A stretch of DNA of 64,000 nt from Oerskovia jenensis (GTDB lineage Bacteria > Actinomycetota > Actinomycetes > Actinomycetales > Cellulomonadaceae), in the NCBI RefSeq assembly GCF_016907235.1, contig NZ_JAFBBO010000001.1:4092001-4156000 (forward strand). Reading direction: 5' to 3'. The notes beneath the pieces were generated by a model that saw nothing but the letters and a program-made list of their open reading frames with translations, had not been told where the DNA came from and did no database searches. Numbering within the stretch: position 1 is the stretch's first letter; each line of letters opens with the position of its first letter. This document shows positions 8,188 to 18,624 of this stretch, one piece after another. The position numbers and the translations under genes are program-made.

Positions 8188-9726
8188 ATGACGAGCAGCA
8201 CCCCCGCGCGGACCCCAGGGGTGATCGGCCACGTCGTCGCGGGCCGCCGCGTGGACGACGCCGAGCGGTACGCCCCGGTGCACGACCCCGCGACCGGGCG
8301 CGTCACCGGGCGCGTGGCCCTCGCCTCCGCGCGGGACGTGGACGCGGCCGTCGCGGCGGCGCTCGCGGCCTTCCCGGCCTGGTCCCGGACGGGCCTGTCG
8401 CGGCGCGTCGAGATCCTCTTCGCGTTCCACGAGCTGCTGCGCACCCACCGGGACGAGATCGCGCACCTCGTCTCGGCCGAGCACGGCAAGGTCGTGTCCG
8501 ACGCGCAGGGGGAGGTCGCGCGAGCACTCGAGAACGTCGAGTTCGCGACCGGGATCCCGCACCTGCTCAAGGGCGGCTTCAGCCAGCAGGTCTCCACGGG
8601 CGTGGACGTGCACGAGGTCAAGCAGCCGCTGGGCGTCATGGCAGGCATCACGCCCTTCAACTTCCCGGCCATGGTCCCGCTGTGGATGATCCCGACGGCC
8701 ATCGCGTGCGGCAACACGTTCGTCCTCAAGCCGAGCGAGCGCGACCCGTCGGTCTCGTTGCTCGTCGCCCGGCTCCTGGCCGAGGCCGGGCTGCCCGACG
8801 GTGTCGTCAACGTCGTCCAGGGCGACCGGGTCGCGGTCGACCGGCTCCTGGAGCACCCCGACGTCGCCGCGGTCAGCTTCGTCGGGTCCACGCCCGTCGC
8901 GCGCCACGTCTACGAGACGGGCACGCGCCACGGCAAGCGCGTCCAGGCGCTGGGCGGCGCGAAGAACCACCTGGTCGTCCTGCCCGACGCCGAGCTCGAC
9001 GCCGCGGCGGACGCGGCGGTCTCGGCGGGGTACGGGTCCGCGGGGGAGCGGTGCATGGCGATCTCCGTGGTGGTCGCGGTGGGCGACGTCGCCGACGCCC
9101 TCGTCGAGGCGATCCGCACGCGCGTGGCGGGGCTCGTCGTCGGGCCGGGGAACGACCCCGCCTCGCAGATGGGGCCGCTCATCACGGCCGAGCACCGCGA
9201 CCGGGTCGCGGCGCGCGTGGGCAGCGCGGTCGAGGAGGGGGCGGTCCTGGTCCTGGACGGGCGCGACGGGCCGCGCGTCGCCCCCGGGCCGGGAGGCGAG
9301 GACACGAGCGGCGGGTTCTTCCTGCGCCCGAGCCTCGTCGACCACGTGCGGCCCGAGCACACGGTGTACCGCGAGGAGATCTTCGGGCCCGTGCTCTCGG
9401 TCGTGCGGGCCGAGACGTTCGACGACGCGCTGCGGCTCGTCAACGAGAACCCGTACGGCAACGGCGCCGCGATCTTCACGCGCGACGGGGGAGCGGCCCG
9501 ACGCTTCGAGGTCGAGGTGCAGGCGGGCATGGTCGGCGTCAACGTCCCCATCCCCGTGCCCGTCGGCTACTACTCGTTCGGCGGCTGGAAGGGCTCGCTG
9601 TTCGGGGACTCGCACATGTACGGGCCCGAGGGCATCCACTTCGCGACCCGGACCAAGGTCGTGACGTCGCGGTGGCCGGACCCCGCGACCAGCAGCATCG
9701 ACCTGGGGTTCCCCCGGACCCGGTGA
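8188..9726 (+). CDS. mmsA: CoA-acylating methylmalonate/malonate-semialdehyde dehydrogenase
   Basis: 512 aa aldehyde dehydrogenase superfamily member of the CoA-acylating MmsA branch. Seen are the NFPAMVPLWMIP stretch typical of MmsA (about residue 157), the FVGSTPVARHVYE nucleotide region and the catalytic cysteine in GERCMAIS (about residue 289). The glutamate that acts as general base in ordinary aldehyde dehydrogenases is absent at its usual place, as expected for MmsA enzymes that pass the acyl group to CoA. First gene of a pyrimidine-catabolic operon, so its job is probably malonate semialdehyde to acetyl-CoA plus CO2. A strong Shine-Dalgarno (GGGAGGGAGG, 8173-8182) precedes the ATG, unlike the leaderless genes nearby. 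Confidence 0.92.
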   Translation: MTSSTPARTPGVIGHVVAGRRVDDAERYAPVHDPATGRVTGRVALASARDVDAAVAAALAAFPAWSRTGLSRRVEILFAFHELLRTHRDEIAHLVSAEHGKVVSDAQGEVARALENVEFATGIPHLLKGGFSQQVSTGVDVHEVKQPLGVMAGITPFNFPAMVPLWMIPTAIACGNTFVLKPSERDPSVSLLVARLLAEAGLPDGVVNVVQGDRVAVDRLLEHPDVAAVSFVGSTPVARHVYETGTRHGKRVQALGGAKNHLVVLPDAELDAAADAAVSAGYGSAGERCMAISVVVAVGDVADALVEAIRTRVAGLVVGPGNDPASQMGPLITAEHRDRVAARVGSAVEEGAVLVLDGRDGPRVAPGPGGEDTSGGFFLRPSLVDHVRPEHTVYREEIFGPVLSVVRAETFDDALRLVNENPYGNGAAIFTRDGGAARRFEVEVQAGMVGVNVPIPVPVGYYSFGGWKGSLFGDSHMYGPEGIHFATRTKVVTSRWPDPATSSIDLGFPRTR

Positions 9727-9754
9727 CGAGGCGGACGAGAGGACGGCGAGCCGG

Positions 9755-11209
9755 ATGGCGGACGCAGTGCAGGGCACGGGACGGGCCGGGCGGGACGACG
9801 CCCACGTCTTCTACTCGTGGTCGGCGCAGGAGCTGATCCGGCCCGTGACGATCGCGGGCGGCGAGGGAGCCTGGTTCTGGGACGACCACGGGACGCGCTA
9901 CCTCGACTTCGCGTCCCAGCTCATCAACCTCAACCTGGGGCACCAGCACCCCGCGCTCGTCGGCGCGATCCAGGCGCAGGCCGGGCGCCTCGCGACCGTC
10001 GCACCGTCGTTCGCGAACCCTGTGCGCAGCGAGCTCGCGCGCCTGATCGTCGAGCGCGCGCCGGGCGGTGCCGACGGCGGGCTGAACCGGGTGTTCTTCA
10101 CCAACGGCGGTGCCGACGCGGTCGAGAACGCCGTGCGGCTCGCCCGGCGCCACACGGGCAGGGCGAAGGTGCTCGCCGCCTACCGGTCCTACCACGGCAA
10201 CACCGGCACGGCCGTGACCGCGACGGGCGACCCGCGCCGCTGGCCCAACGAGGTGGATCCGGGCGTCCGGCACTTCTTCGGGCCGTACACCTACCGGTCG
10301 TCGTTCGGGGCCACGACCGACGCGGACGAGTGCGTCGCGGCGCTGCGCCACCTGCGCGAGGTCGTCGAGCTCGAGGGGCCCGCGACGATCGCCGCGATCC
10401 TGCTCGAGACCGTCGTCGGGACCAACGGTGTGCTCGTCCCGCCCGACGGCTATCTCGCGGGCGTGCGCGCGCTGTGCGACGAGCACGGCATCCTGTACGT
10501 CGCGGACGAGGTCATGGTCGGCTTCGGGCGCGTGGGTGAATGGTTCGCCGTGGACCACTGGGACGTCGTCCCCGACCTCGTGGTCTTCGCCAAGGGCGTC
10601 AACTCGGGGTACGTGCCGCTGGGCGGCGTCCTCGTCTCCGAGCGCGTCGCCGCGAGCTTCGACCGCACGGCGTTCCCCGGCGGGCTCACCTACTCGGGGC
10701 ACCCGCTCGCGTGCGCGCCCGGCGTCGCGAGCATCCACGTGCTCGAGGAGCAGGGCATCCTCGACCGGGTCCGGTCGCTGGGCGAACGGGTCCTGGGCGC
10801 GCGGTTGCGCGACATGGCCGCCCGGCACCCCAGCGTGGGTGAGGTGCGCGGCCTCGGGTTCCTCTGGGCGATCGAGCTCGTCCGCGACCCGATCACGCGC
10901 GAACGCCTCGTGCCGTTCCAGGGCACGCCCGAGCAGAACGCCCCCATGGCCGAGGTCGTCGCCGCGGTGACCGGGGGCGGCGTCTGGCCCTTCCCGCAGG
11001 TGAACCGCCTGCACCTCGCCCCGCCGCTCGTCACGTCGGTCGAGGACCTCGAGCACGGCCTCGACGTCGTCGACGCGGCGCTCGACGTCGCCGACCGGTA
11101 CGTGGTCGAGCCGGATCAGCAGCGGCGCCGCGCTGGGTCGTCGATGCCGTCGGCCGAGCACAACGGTCACCGCCCGCGTCCCACCACCCCACCCGAGGAG
11201 ACCCCATGA
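9755..11209 (+). CDS. class III omega-aminotransferase, likely beta-alanine:pyruvate or similar
   Basis: 484 aa PLP enzyme of aminotransferase class III. The cofactor loop FFTNGGADAVENAVRLAR (about 110), the D of VADEVMVGFGR (about 251) and the Schiff-base lysine in VFAKGVNSGYVPLGG (about 279) are seen. Within the operon it lies between the semialdehyde dehydrogenase and beta-ureidopropionase, so it most likely transaminates beta-alanine to malonate semialdehyde; gamma-aminobutyrate or other omega-amines are alternatives. The last four bases overlap the ATG of the next gene (ATGA), indicating translational coupling. The last about 40 residues form a polar tail beyond the family core. Confidence 0.88.
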   Translation: MADAVQGTGRAGRDDAHVFYSWSAQELIRPVTIAGGEGAWFWDDHGTRYLDFASQLINLNLGHQHPALVGAIQAQAGRLATVAPSFANPVRSELARLIVERAPGGADGGLNRVFFTNGGADAVENAVRLARRHTGRAKVLAAYRSYHGNTGTAVTATGDPRRWPNEVDPGVRHFFGPYTYRSSFGATTDADECVAALRHLREVVELEGPATIAAILLETVVGTNGVLVPPDGYLAGVRALCDEHGILYVADEVMVGFGRVGEWFAVDHWDVVPDLVVFAKGVNSGYVPLGGVLVSERVAASFDRTAFPGGLTYSGHPLACAPGVASIHVLEEQGILDRVRSLGERVLGARLRDMAARHPSVGEVRGLGFLWAIELVRDPITRERLVPFQGTPEQNAPMAEVVAAVTGGGVWPFPQVNRLHLAPPLVTSVEDLEHGLDVVDAALDVADRYVVEPDQQRRRAGSSMPSAEHNGHRPRPTTPPEETP

Positions 11210-12039
11210 TCGTGCGAGCCGCCCTCACCCAGGTCCGTTGGACCGGTGACCAGGAGTCCATGCTCGCGGCCCACGAGACGTTCACCCGCCTCGCCGCGGA
11301 CCAGGGGGCGAAGGTCATCTGCTTCCAGGAGGTGTTCAACGCGCCCTACTTCCCCCAGGTCGAGGACGCCGCGTTCTACTCCTACGCCGAGTCCGTCCCG
11401 GGACCGACGACCGAACGCTTCGCGGCCCTCGCCCGGGAGCTGGGCATCGTGATCGTGCTGCCCCTGTACGAGCTCGAGCAGCCCGGGGTCCTCTACAACA
11501 CCGCGGCCGTGATCGACGCCGACGGACGCTACCTCGGCAAGTACCGCAAGACCCACATCCCGCACCTGCCCGGCTTCTGGGAGAAGTTCTACTTCCGTCC
11601 CGGGAACCTCGGCTACCCGGTCTTCGACACCGCGGTCGGGCGGATCGGGGTCTACATCTGCTACGACCGGCACTTCCCCGAGGGGTGGCGGGCCCTGGGG
11701 CTCGCGGGGGCGACCGTCGTGTTCAACCCGAGCGCCACGAGCCGCGGACTGTCCAACTATCTGTGGAAGCTCGAGCAGCCCGCGGCGGCCGTGGCCAACG
11801 AGTACTTCGTCGGAGCCATCAACCGGGTCGGCTTCGAGGAGCTGGGCTCGAACGACTTCTACGGCACGAGCTACTTCGTGAGCCCCGAGGGAGCGTTCGT
11901 GGGGGCGACCGCCGACGCCTACGAGGAGGAGCTCGTGGTCCGCGACCTCGACCTCGACCTGCTGACCGAGGTCCGCAACCGCTGGCAGTTCTACCGCGAC
12001 CGCCGCCCCGACGCGTACGGCCCGCTGACCGCGCCCTGA
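11206..12039 (+). CDS. beta-ureidopropionase / N-carbamoyl-beta-alanine amidohydrolase (nitrilase superfamily)
   Basis: 277 aa carbon-nitrogen hydrolase. The Glu-Lys-Cys triad is visible as CFQEVF (about residue 43), KYRKTHIP (about 114) and ICYDRHFPEG (about 152). It hydrolyses N-carbamoyl-beta-alanine to beta-alanine, CO2 and ammonia. The assignment rests on the nitrilase signature, the lack of extra domains and direct linkage to dihydropyrimidinase and an omega-aminotransferase; N-carbamoylputrescine amidase is the closest alternative family. It overlaps the aminotransferase gene by four bases and is followed 27 bases later by hydA. Confidence 0.88.
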   Translation: MIVRAALTQVRWTGDQESMLAAHETFTRLAADQGAKVICFQEVFNAPYFPQVEDAAFYSYAESVPGPTTERFAALARELGIVIVLPLYELEQPGVLYNTAAVIDADGRYLGKYRKTHIPHLPGFWEKFYFRPGNLGYPVFDTAVGRIGVYICYDRHFPEGWRALGLAGATVVFNPSATSRGLSNYLWKLEQPAAAVANEYFVGAINRVGFEELGSNDFYGTSYFVSPEGAFVGATADAYEEELVVRDLDLDLLTEVRNRWQFYRDRRPDAYGPLTAP

Positions 12040-12066
12040 GCCCCGACGAACGAGAGGACGCACACC

Positions 12067-13503
<1,437 letters not shown>

Positions 13504-13519
13504 CGGGCGGGGACCAGCC

Positions 13520-14659
13520 ATGACCGCGACCGGCACGGCCGAGCGCCTCGACCTGGGCGTCGTCCTGCAGACCAACCCGCCCGCGTGGCGCGTCGTCGAC
13601 CTCGCGCGACGCGCCGAGCTCCACGGCTTCAGCCACGTGTGGACGTTCGACTCGCACCTGCTGTGGCAGGAGCCGTACGTCATCCACTCCCAGATCCTGT
13701 CCGCGACCCACCGCGTGACCGTCGGGCCCATGGTCACCAACCCCGCGACACGGGACGTGACCGTGACCGCGTCCACCTTCGCGACCCTCAACGAGATGTT
13801 CGGCAACCGCACGGTCTGCGGGATCGGTCGCGGGGACTCGGCCGTCCGGGTGACCAACGGGCGGCCCGTGACCCTCGCGGAGCTGCGCGCGGCCGTCACG
13901 ACCGTCCAGGGGCTGGCGAGCGGACGGGCCGTCGAGTACCGCGGGGTGACCCTGCACCTGCCGTGGGCCCCCGACAGCCGCACCCCCGTCTGGGTCGCGG
14001 CCTACGGCCCGCGCGCGCTGGCGCTCGCGGGTGAGGTCGGGGACGGGTTCATCCTGCAGCTCGCCGACCCCGACATCGTGGCCTGGTCGATCGCCGCCGT
14101 GCGCCGGGCCGCCGAGCGCGTGGGGCGCGACCCCGCCGAGGTGACCATCTGCGTGGCGGCGCCCGCGTACGTGACGGACGAGGCGTCGTCGGGCACAGGT
14201 ACAGGTACAGGCGGGGAGGGGCCCGGGAACGCTGGCGGCCGGTCGCTCGCCCACGCCTACGACCAGTGCCGCTGGTTCGGCGGCATGGTCGGCAACCACG
14301 TCGCGGAGATCGTCGCGCGCTACGGGGCGGGGGACGGCACGGGCACAGGGCTGGGTGGCGGCGGGCCCGACATCCCCCGCGCCCTGACCGACTTCGTGGC
14401 GGGCCGCAGGGGTTACGACTACAACGAGCACGGGCGCGCGGGGAACACGCACACGGCGTTCGTGAGCGACGAGATCCTGGACCGGTTCTGCCTGATCGGG
14501 CCGCCCGCGCGGCACGTCGAGCGGCTGCTCGAGCTCAAGGCGCTCGGCGTCGACCAGTTCGCGCTCTACCTCCAGCACGACGCGAACGACGAGACGCTCC
14601 AGGCGTACGGCGAGCTGGTCCGCCCGGCCGTGCAGGAAGCGGGCCGGGTCCGGGAGTGA
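13520..14659 (+). CDS. LLM-class flavin/F420-dependent oxidoreductase of the pyrimidine operon
   Basis: 379 aa luciferase-like TIM barrel. N-terminal DLGVVLQTNPPAWRVVDLAR, the SHVWTFDSHLLWQEPY segment and GIGRGDSAVRVTNG (cofactor-binding region) are characteristic of F420-dependent members that accompany hydantoinase genes in other Actinobacteria. An insertion at residues about 225-245 contains a short Gly/Thr repeat encoded by ACAGGT units. Sixteen bases separate it from hydA, so it belongs to the same transcript. The reaction is unknown; because no dihydropyrimidine dehydrogenase gene is present, reduction or oxidation of a pyrimidine ring or its breakdown product is the natural hypothesis. 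Confidence 0.8.
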   Translation: MTATGTAERLDLGVVLQTNPPAWRVVDLARRAELHGFSHVWTFDSHLLWQEPYVIHSQILSATHRVTVGPMVTNPATRDVTVTASTFATLNEMFGNRTVCGIGRGDSAVRVTNGRPVTLAELRAAVTTVQGLASGRAVEYRGVTLHLPWAPDSRTPVWVAAYGPRALALAGEVGDGFILQLADPDIVAWSIAAVRRAAERVGRDPAEVTICVAAPAYVTDEASSGTGTGTGGEGPGNAGGRSLAHAYDQCRWFGGMVGNHVAEIVARYGAGDGTGTGLGGGGPDIPRALTDFVAGRRGYDYNEHGRAGNTHTAFVSDEILDRFCLIGPPARHVERLLELKALGVDQFALYLQHDANDETLQAYGELVRPAVQEAGRVRE

Positions 14660-14803
14660 GCGGGCCCGGACGGCCTGACGGGCCGGATGGGCCCGGACTC
14701 GGCGGACGGCTCAGGCGAAGAGGTCGCCCCACAGGCCGTGGGTGGAGCAGTGCCCCCGATCCGTCGAGAGCGGCGCTCCGCCTCCGCCCGCACCGTCGAG
14801 CGG

Positions 14804-15580
14804 CTACGTGTGTCGCGTGGTGGCCACCACGAGGAAGAGCGTCACGGACGCGAAGAACGGCGCTGTGGCGAGGTGCTCGACCCAGCGTGCCTCGGCGCGC
14901 TCTCGCAGGTACCCGGCCTCGACGGCCCGACGTGCGACGCGCGCGAGTCCGAGGACCTGGTCGGCCTCCTGGGCGTCGCGGAAGACCGCGGTCACGGGGA
15001 CGACGCGCTCGACCGTGAAGCCCGCGCGTTCGGCGAGCCCGGGGAGCCGCCGTCCGATCCGCCCGTTGCGCACGACCTGCTCGACGACGAAGCGCCCGTA
15101 GGCGTCGCTCGTCGCGGCGTCCGGGCCGTCGACGACCAGCGTGCCCCAGTCCGGCTCGGCGAGCACCGCGAGCCCTCCCGGTCGCAGGACCCGGAACGTC
15201 TCCGCGAGGACCCGCTCCGGGTCTGCCACGTGCTGGAGCACCCGGTCGGTGTGCGCACGGTCGACGCAGGCGTCGGCGAGGTCCAGGTCGTGGATGTCCG
15301 CCTTCTCGACCCGGACGGTGTCCAGCCCGTGCACCAGTGCGCGAGCCCGGGCCACGGCGTCCGCGTCGTGGTCGAGCCCGAGGACGGTCCCCGACGGTCC
15401 GACGGCCTCGGCGAAGGCGGGCAGGTCGGCGCCAGGACCGCAGCCCAGGTCGAGCACGTCGAGCCCGTCGCGCAGGGCGAGCTCGGCCGTCGCGAGGGCC
15501 TTGTAGCCGCGCCCCAGGTCCGAGGCGGCGAGGCGCGTCAGGTAGTCGTCGGGGGGCGAGAGCTCGAAGAGGGTCGGCAT
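14804..15580 (-). CDS. SAM-dependent class I methyltransferase
   Basis: 258 aa Rossmann-fold methyltransferase. Motif I is VLDLGCGPGADLPAFA (about residue 41), an acidic residue ends the second strand (LGLDHD), and VLQHVADPERVLAE and LRPGGLAVLAEPDW correspond to motifs IV-V. It resembles the UbiE/type 11 group that methylates small molecules or quinones, but nothing nearby fixes the substrate. The start ATG was taken at the MPTLFEL codon, with AGGA nine bases upstream; longer in-frame versions lack homology-like sequence. It is transcribed away from the SMR pair. Confidence 0.8.
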   Translation of the reverse strand: MPTLFELSPPDDYLTRLAASDLGRGYKALATAELALRDGLDVLDLGCGPGADLPAFAEAVGPSGTVLGLDHDADAVARARALVHGLDTVRVEKADIHDLDLADACVDRAHTDRVLQHVADPERVLAETFRVLRPGGLAVLAEPDWGTLVVDGPDAATSDAYGRFVVEQVVRNGRIGRRLPGLAERAGFTVERVVPVTAVFRDAQEADQVLGLARVARRAVEAGYLRERAEARWVEHLATAPFFASVTLFLVVATTRHT

Positions 15581-15800
15581 CCGACGATCCTGGCGGAGGG
15601 TCCGTGCATGACGGTGAGGCCGGTAGGGAGCGACGGGGTGGATCGTGTGAAGCCCGGTCACTGGTGGACGGCAGGCTCGGCGAGACCTGGCCAGGAGGAC
15701 GTGTAGTCGGTACGATGGTCCCAAGTTCCTCCGACGAGGAGCGCGCGGACGAGGGAGCAGTACCCGCACGGACAAGACTGACTCAGAGGGGTTACTTGTC

Positions 15801-16115
15801 ATGGCTTGGGTTGTCCTCGTTCTCTCCGGGATGCTGGAGGCCGTCTGGGCGACGGCGCTCTCCGCGTCCGAGAACTTCACGCGCAGACGACCGACCGTCG
15901 TCTTCCTTCTCTCCCTGACACTGAGCATGGCCGGTCTCGCCTGGGCGATGACCTCCCTGCCCACCGGCACCGCCTACGCGGTGTGGGTCGGCATCGGCGC
16001 CACGCTCACCGTGGTCTGGGGATTCTTCAACGGGTCGGAGACCTTCACCTGGCTGCGCGGACTGCTCCTGGTCCTGCTCGTCGGGTCCGTGGTCGGCCTC
16101 AAGGTGGTGAGCTGA
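15801..16115 (+). CDS. small multidrug resistance (SMR) protein, SugE/Gdx-like subunit A
   Basis: 104 aa, four membrane helices, the standard SMR length. The essential membrane glutamate is at residue 13 (GMLEAVWATAL) and the GTAYAVWVGIGA signature follows around residue 56. The WATAL and GTAYAVW sequences are closest to the SugE/Gdx branch, which exports guanidinium and quaternary ammonium ions with protons. One base separates it from a second SMR gene, so a two-gene heterodimer is likely. No guanidine riboswitch could be recognised in the leader. Confidence 0.88.
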   Translation: MAWVVLVLSGMLEAVWATALSASENFTRRRPTVVFLLSLTLSMAGLAWAMTSLPTGTAYAVWVGIGATLTVVWGFFNGSETFTWLRGLLLVLLVGSVVGLKVVS

Positions 16116-16116
16116 C

Positions 16117-16500
16117 ATGCCGTGGATCGTCCTGCTCGTCAGCGCCGTGTTCGAGGCCGTCTGGGCCACGGCCCTGGGCCAGTCGAACGGCTTCTCGGAG
16201 CTCGTCCCGTCCATCGTGTTCTTCGTCGCGCTCGCCGTCAGCATGGGCGGGCTCGGGTGGGCCGTCAAGCACATCCCGATCGGTACCGCCTACGCGGTGT
16301 GGGTCGGGGTCGGGGCTGCGCTGACCGTCTCGTACGCGATCCTCACCGGTGACGAGTCGGCGTCGGTCGGCAAGGTCGTCTTCATCGCGGGCATCATCGC
16401 CGCGGTCGTGGGCCTCAAGCTCGTCCCGCACGGACCCGCGAAGAAGGTCGCCGACCACACGACGACCGACGGCACCCCCACCGGCCGGACCGACCGGTAG
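16117..16500 (+). CDS. small multidrug resistance (SMR) protein, SugE/Gdx-like subunit B
   Basis: 127 aa; four helices like its partner plus a polar C-terminal tail of about 20 residues (GPAKKVADHTTTDG region). Glu13 (AVFEAVWATAL) and GTAYAVWVGVGA are conserved. Tandem SMR genes commonly make antiparallel heterodimers (EbrAB, YkkCD type), and the tail could fix the orientation of this subunit. It is followed by a strong inverted repeat that separates it from the convergent NUDIX gene. Confidence 0.88.
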   Translation: MPWIVLLVSAVFEAVWATALGQSNGFSELVPSIVFFVALAVSMGGLGWAVKHIPIGTAYAVWVGVGAALTVSYAILTGDESASVGKVVFIAGIIAAVVGLKLVPHGPAKKVADHTTTDGTPTGRTDR

Positions 16501-16511
16501 GGACCAGGCCA

Positions 16512-16560
16512 CGAACGGCCCGTGACCACCTCGTGCGACGGGGCGGTCACGGGCCGTTCG
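16512..16560. terminator. bidirectional terminator between SMR pair and NUDIX gene
   Basis: Perfect 16-bp inverted repeat (16512-16527 with 16545-16560) around a 17-base loop, between two convergent genes; it lacks a T run. Confidence 0.7.
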
Positions 16561-16593
16561 CGCGCCCGCACCGGGCGATGCGGCACGAGGCCC

Positions 16594-17136
16594 TCAGGCG
16601 AGCTCCGCGAACCGTCCCACGAGCTCGGGCCAGGCGTCCCGGAACGCCTCGAGCAGCGCGAGCGAGGGGACGTCGCCTACCGCGACCCACGCGATCTCCA
16701 GGCTCTCGGCGTCCGTCGCGCGCGCCTCGAGGTGCGCACCCCGCACGACCTCCGCGAGCACCGTCGTGTAGCGCCACGGCCCGTGGTCCAGGATCCGGTC
16801 GCCCACGATCGTCACGAGCGCGGGATCCACGCCCGCCTCCTCGTGCGCCTCGCGCAGCGCACCCTGCTCGGGCGTCTCGTCGGGATGGATCGCGCCGCCG
16901 GGCACGCCCCAGGTGCCGCCCTGGTCGCTCCAGGGAGCCCGGTGCTGGAGGAGCACGTGGCTCACGCGACCGTCCGCGCCCCGTCGGGCGACGAGCAGCC
17001 CTGCTGCGCCGGCCAGGCCCCAGTGTCGTCTGCCGCACGTGCACTCGACCCAGCCGTCGCCGGGCTGGAGGTGTCGGGGCCCGTGGGGTGGGTGCTGGGG
17101 TGCGTCGGGGGGTGTGGGTTCGGTCGGGATCGTCAC
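16594..17136 (-). CDS. NUDIX hydrolase
   Basis: 180 aa. The complete NUDIX box is present at residues 81-103 (G-x5-E-x7-REAHEEAG), so it should hydrolyse a nucleoside-diphosphate linked compound with Mg2+. An N-terminal 40 residues includes a CTC motif (VECTCGRRHWG) ahead of the beta strand that opens the fold. GTG start taken at VTIPTEP; a GGGTGGG stretch lies upstream. The substrate cannot be read from the sequence. It is transcribed in the same direction as the BenE gene upstream, 98 bases away. Confidence 0.88.
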   Translation of the reverse strand: MTIPTEPTPPDAPQHPPHGPRHLQPGDGWVECTCGRRHWGLAGAAGLLVARRGADGRVSHVLLQHRAPWSDQGGTWGVPGGAIHPDETPEQGALREAHEEAGVDPALVTIVGDRILDHGPWRYTTVLAEVVRGAHLEARATDAESLEIAWVAVGDVPSLALLEAFRDAWPELVGRFAELA

Positions 17137-17234
17137 GGTCCCACCCTGCCATCCGTCGAGGCGCCGCGGACAGCCTTGCGCCCCGGTGACCACGTCGTGG
17201 ACACGTCCCCGAGCGCTCGCCGCGCCCCCGGGTC

Positions 17235-18536
17235 TCACGCCGGGTGGCCGCGCCGACCCACCGTGAGGACCCCGTACGCCGCGAGCCCGACGACGACGCC
17301 CCAGAACGCGGACCCGACGTCGGCGACCACGATCCCCGAGGTCGTGACGACGAGCGTGAGCACCGCGGCCTCGAGGGCTGCGGGCGAGGGCTCGGCGCCG
17401 GGGGTCGACGCCGCCGGGGCGAACGTCCCCGCGAGCGCCCCCGTGAGCGCCCCGACGAGCGCGACCCCCGCGACGGTCGTCACCAGGGCGCTCGGCACGG
17501 CGTGGAAGAGGCCGACCAGGCTCCCGGCGAACGTCCCGACCAGCAGGTATCCCAGACCGCACGCGACCCCCGCCACGTAGCGGCGTGCACGGTCCTCGTG
17601 CGCCTCGGGGCCCGTGCAGATGCCCGCCGTGATCGCCGCCAGGTTGATGCCGTGCGCACCGAACGGCGCCAGGAGCGCCCAGGCCGCTGCCGTCCCGCCG
17701 ACCAGCAGACGACTGTTCGGCCGGTAGCCGCTCGCGCGCAGCATCTCCAGACCCGGACCGTTCTGGGCGCTCAACGTCACGAGCAGGAGCGGCACCGAGA
17801 TCCCGACGACCGCGCCGAGGTCGAACGTCGGGGTGGTCCACACGGGCACGGCCACGGCGAGCGCCGTCGTCGGGCGTGACACGTCACCTGTGACGAGTGC
17901 CGCGACGATCCCGGCGAGCAGGGCCGCGAGGACCGCGTAGCGCGGCGCGACGCGGCGGACCACGACGAACGAGACCGCGACGCTCACCCCGATCGCGGGC
18001 GAGCCGACCGCGCTGACGACCGCGCCCAGGACGAACGGGAGCAGCACCCCCGCGAGCAGCGCCGAGAGGACCTGCGGCGGGACCGCCGCCAGGAGCCGGC
18101 CGAACACCCCGCTCGCTCCGAGCGCGAGCGCCGCCACGGCCGCGAGGAGATACGCACCCACGACGTCCGAGAACGCGAAGTCTCCCAGCGTGCCGAGCAG
18201 CAGGGCCGCCCCCGGGGTCGACCAGGCCGTGATGACCGGCTGACGGGTCGCCAGGCTCAGGACCACGCCCGTCACGCCGCTGCCGATCGAGACGGCCCAC
18301 AGCCAGGACGTCGTCTGGGCGGTCGAGAGGCCGCCGTCGTGCGCGGCCTGCAGGATGATGAGCGACGGCCCGGTGAACGACACCATGACCGCGACCAGGC
18401 CCGCGACCACGGCCGACACCGACGAGGCGCGCACCAGGCCGGGAGCGGGCACCGGTCCCGTGAGCAGCTCGACGCTCCGAGCGGTGACGACCCGGGGGTC
18501 GCGGTCAGGGCGTGGCGAGGGAGTGGTGGACGTCAC
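17235..18536 (-). CDS. BenE-family benzoate/proton symporter-like membrane protein
   Basis: 433 aa with about 12 membrane segments. The family hallmarks are the N-terminal SFTGPSLIILQAA, ITAWSTPGAALL, and the SAQNGPGLEMLRASGYRP loop followed by GAHGINLAAITAGICTGPEAH. BenE proteins import benzoate or related aromatic acids, but no aromatic-catabolic genes occur in this window, so the ligand is open. The membrane core begins near residue 35 after a polar N-terminus. GTG start at 18536. Confidence 0.85.
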   Translation of the reverse strand: MTSTTPSPRPDRDPRVVTARSVELLTGPVPAPGLVRASSVSAVVAGLVAVMVSFTGPSLIILQAAHDGGLSTAQTTSWLWAVSIGSGVTGVVLSLATRQPVITAWSTPGAALLLGTLGDFAFSDVVGAYLLAAVAALALGASGVFGRLLAAVPPQVLSALLAGVLLPFVLGAVVSAVGSPAIGVSVAVSFVVVRRVAPRYAVLAALLAGIVAALVTGDVSRPTTALAVAVPVWTTPTFDLGAVVGISVPLLLVTLSAQNGPGLEMLRASGYRPNSRLLVGGTAAAWALLAPFGAHGINLAAITAGICTGPEAHEDRARRYVAGVACGLGYLLVGTFAGSLVGLFHAVPSALVTTVAGVALVGALTGALAGTFAPAASTPGAEPSPAALEAAVLTLVVTTSGIVVADVGSAFWGVVVGLAAYGVLTVGRRGHPA

Positions 18537-18624
18537 GGCCCCACCCTCCCACCACCGCGGGGCAGTGCGCGGGAGGGGGCCGAAATCGGTGGACGCACGA
18601 CCTCGCGCCCCGCACCATGGTCAG

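Noticed and set aside
14687-15706. 339-codon frame opposite the methyltransferase gene
   Set aside because: No recognisable domain, and the methyltransferase motifs are on the other strand.
15715-15770. Possible guanidine-II riboswitch before the SMR pair
   Set aside because: Only one hairpin with an ACGA-containing loop is visible; other ACGR copies do not close a stem, and the loop is five bases rather than four.
18355-18624. Upstream 90-codon extension of the MFS exporter
   Set aside because: It overlaps the divergent BenE gene and its promoter and has no hydrophobic or domain-like sequence.
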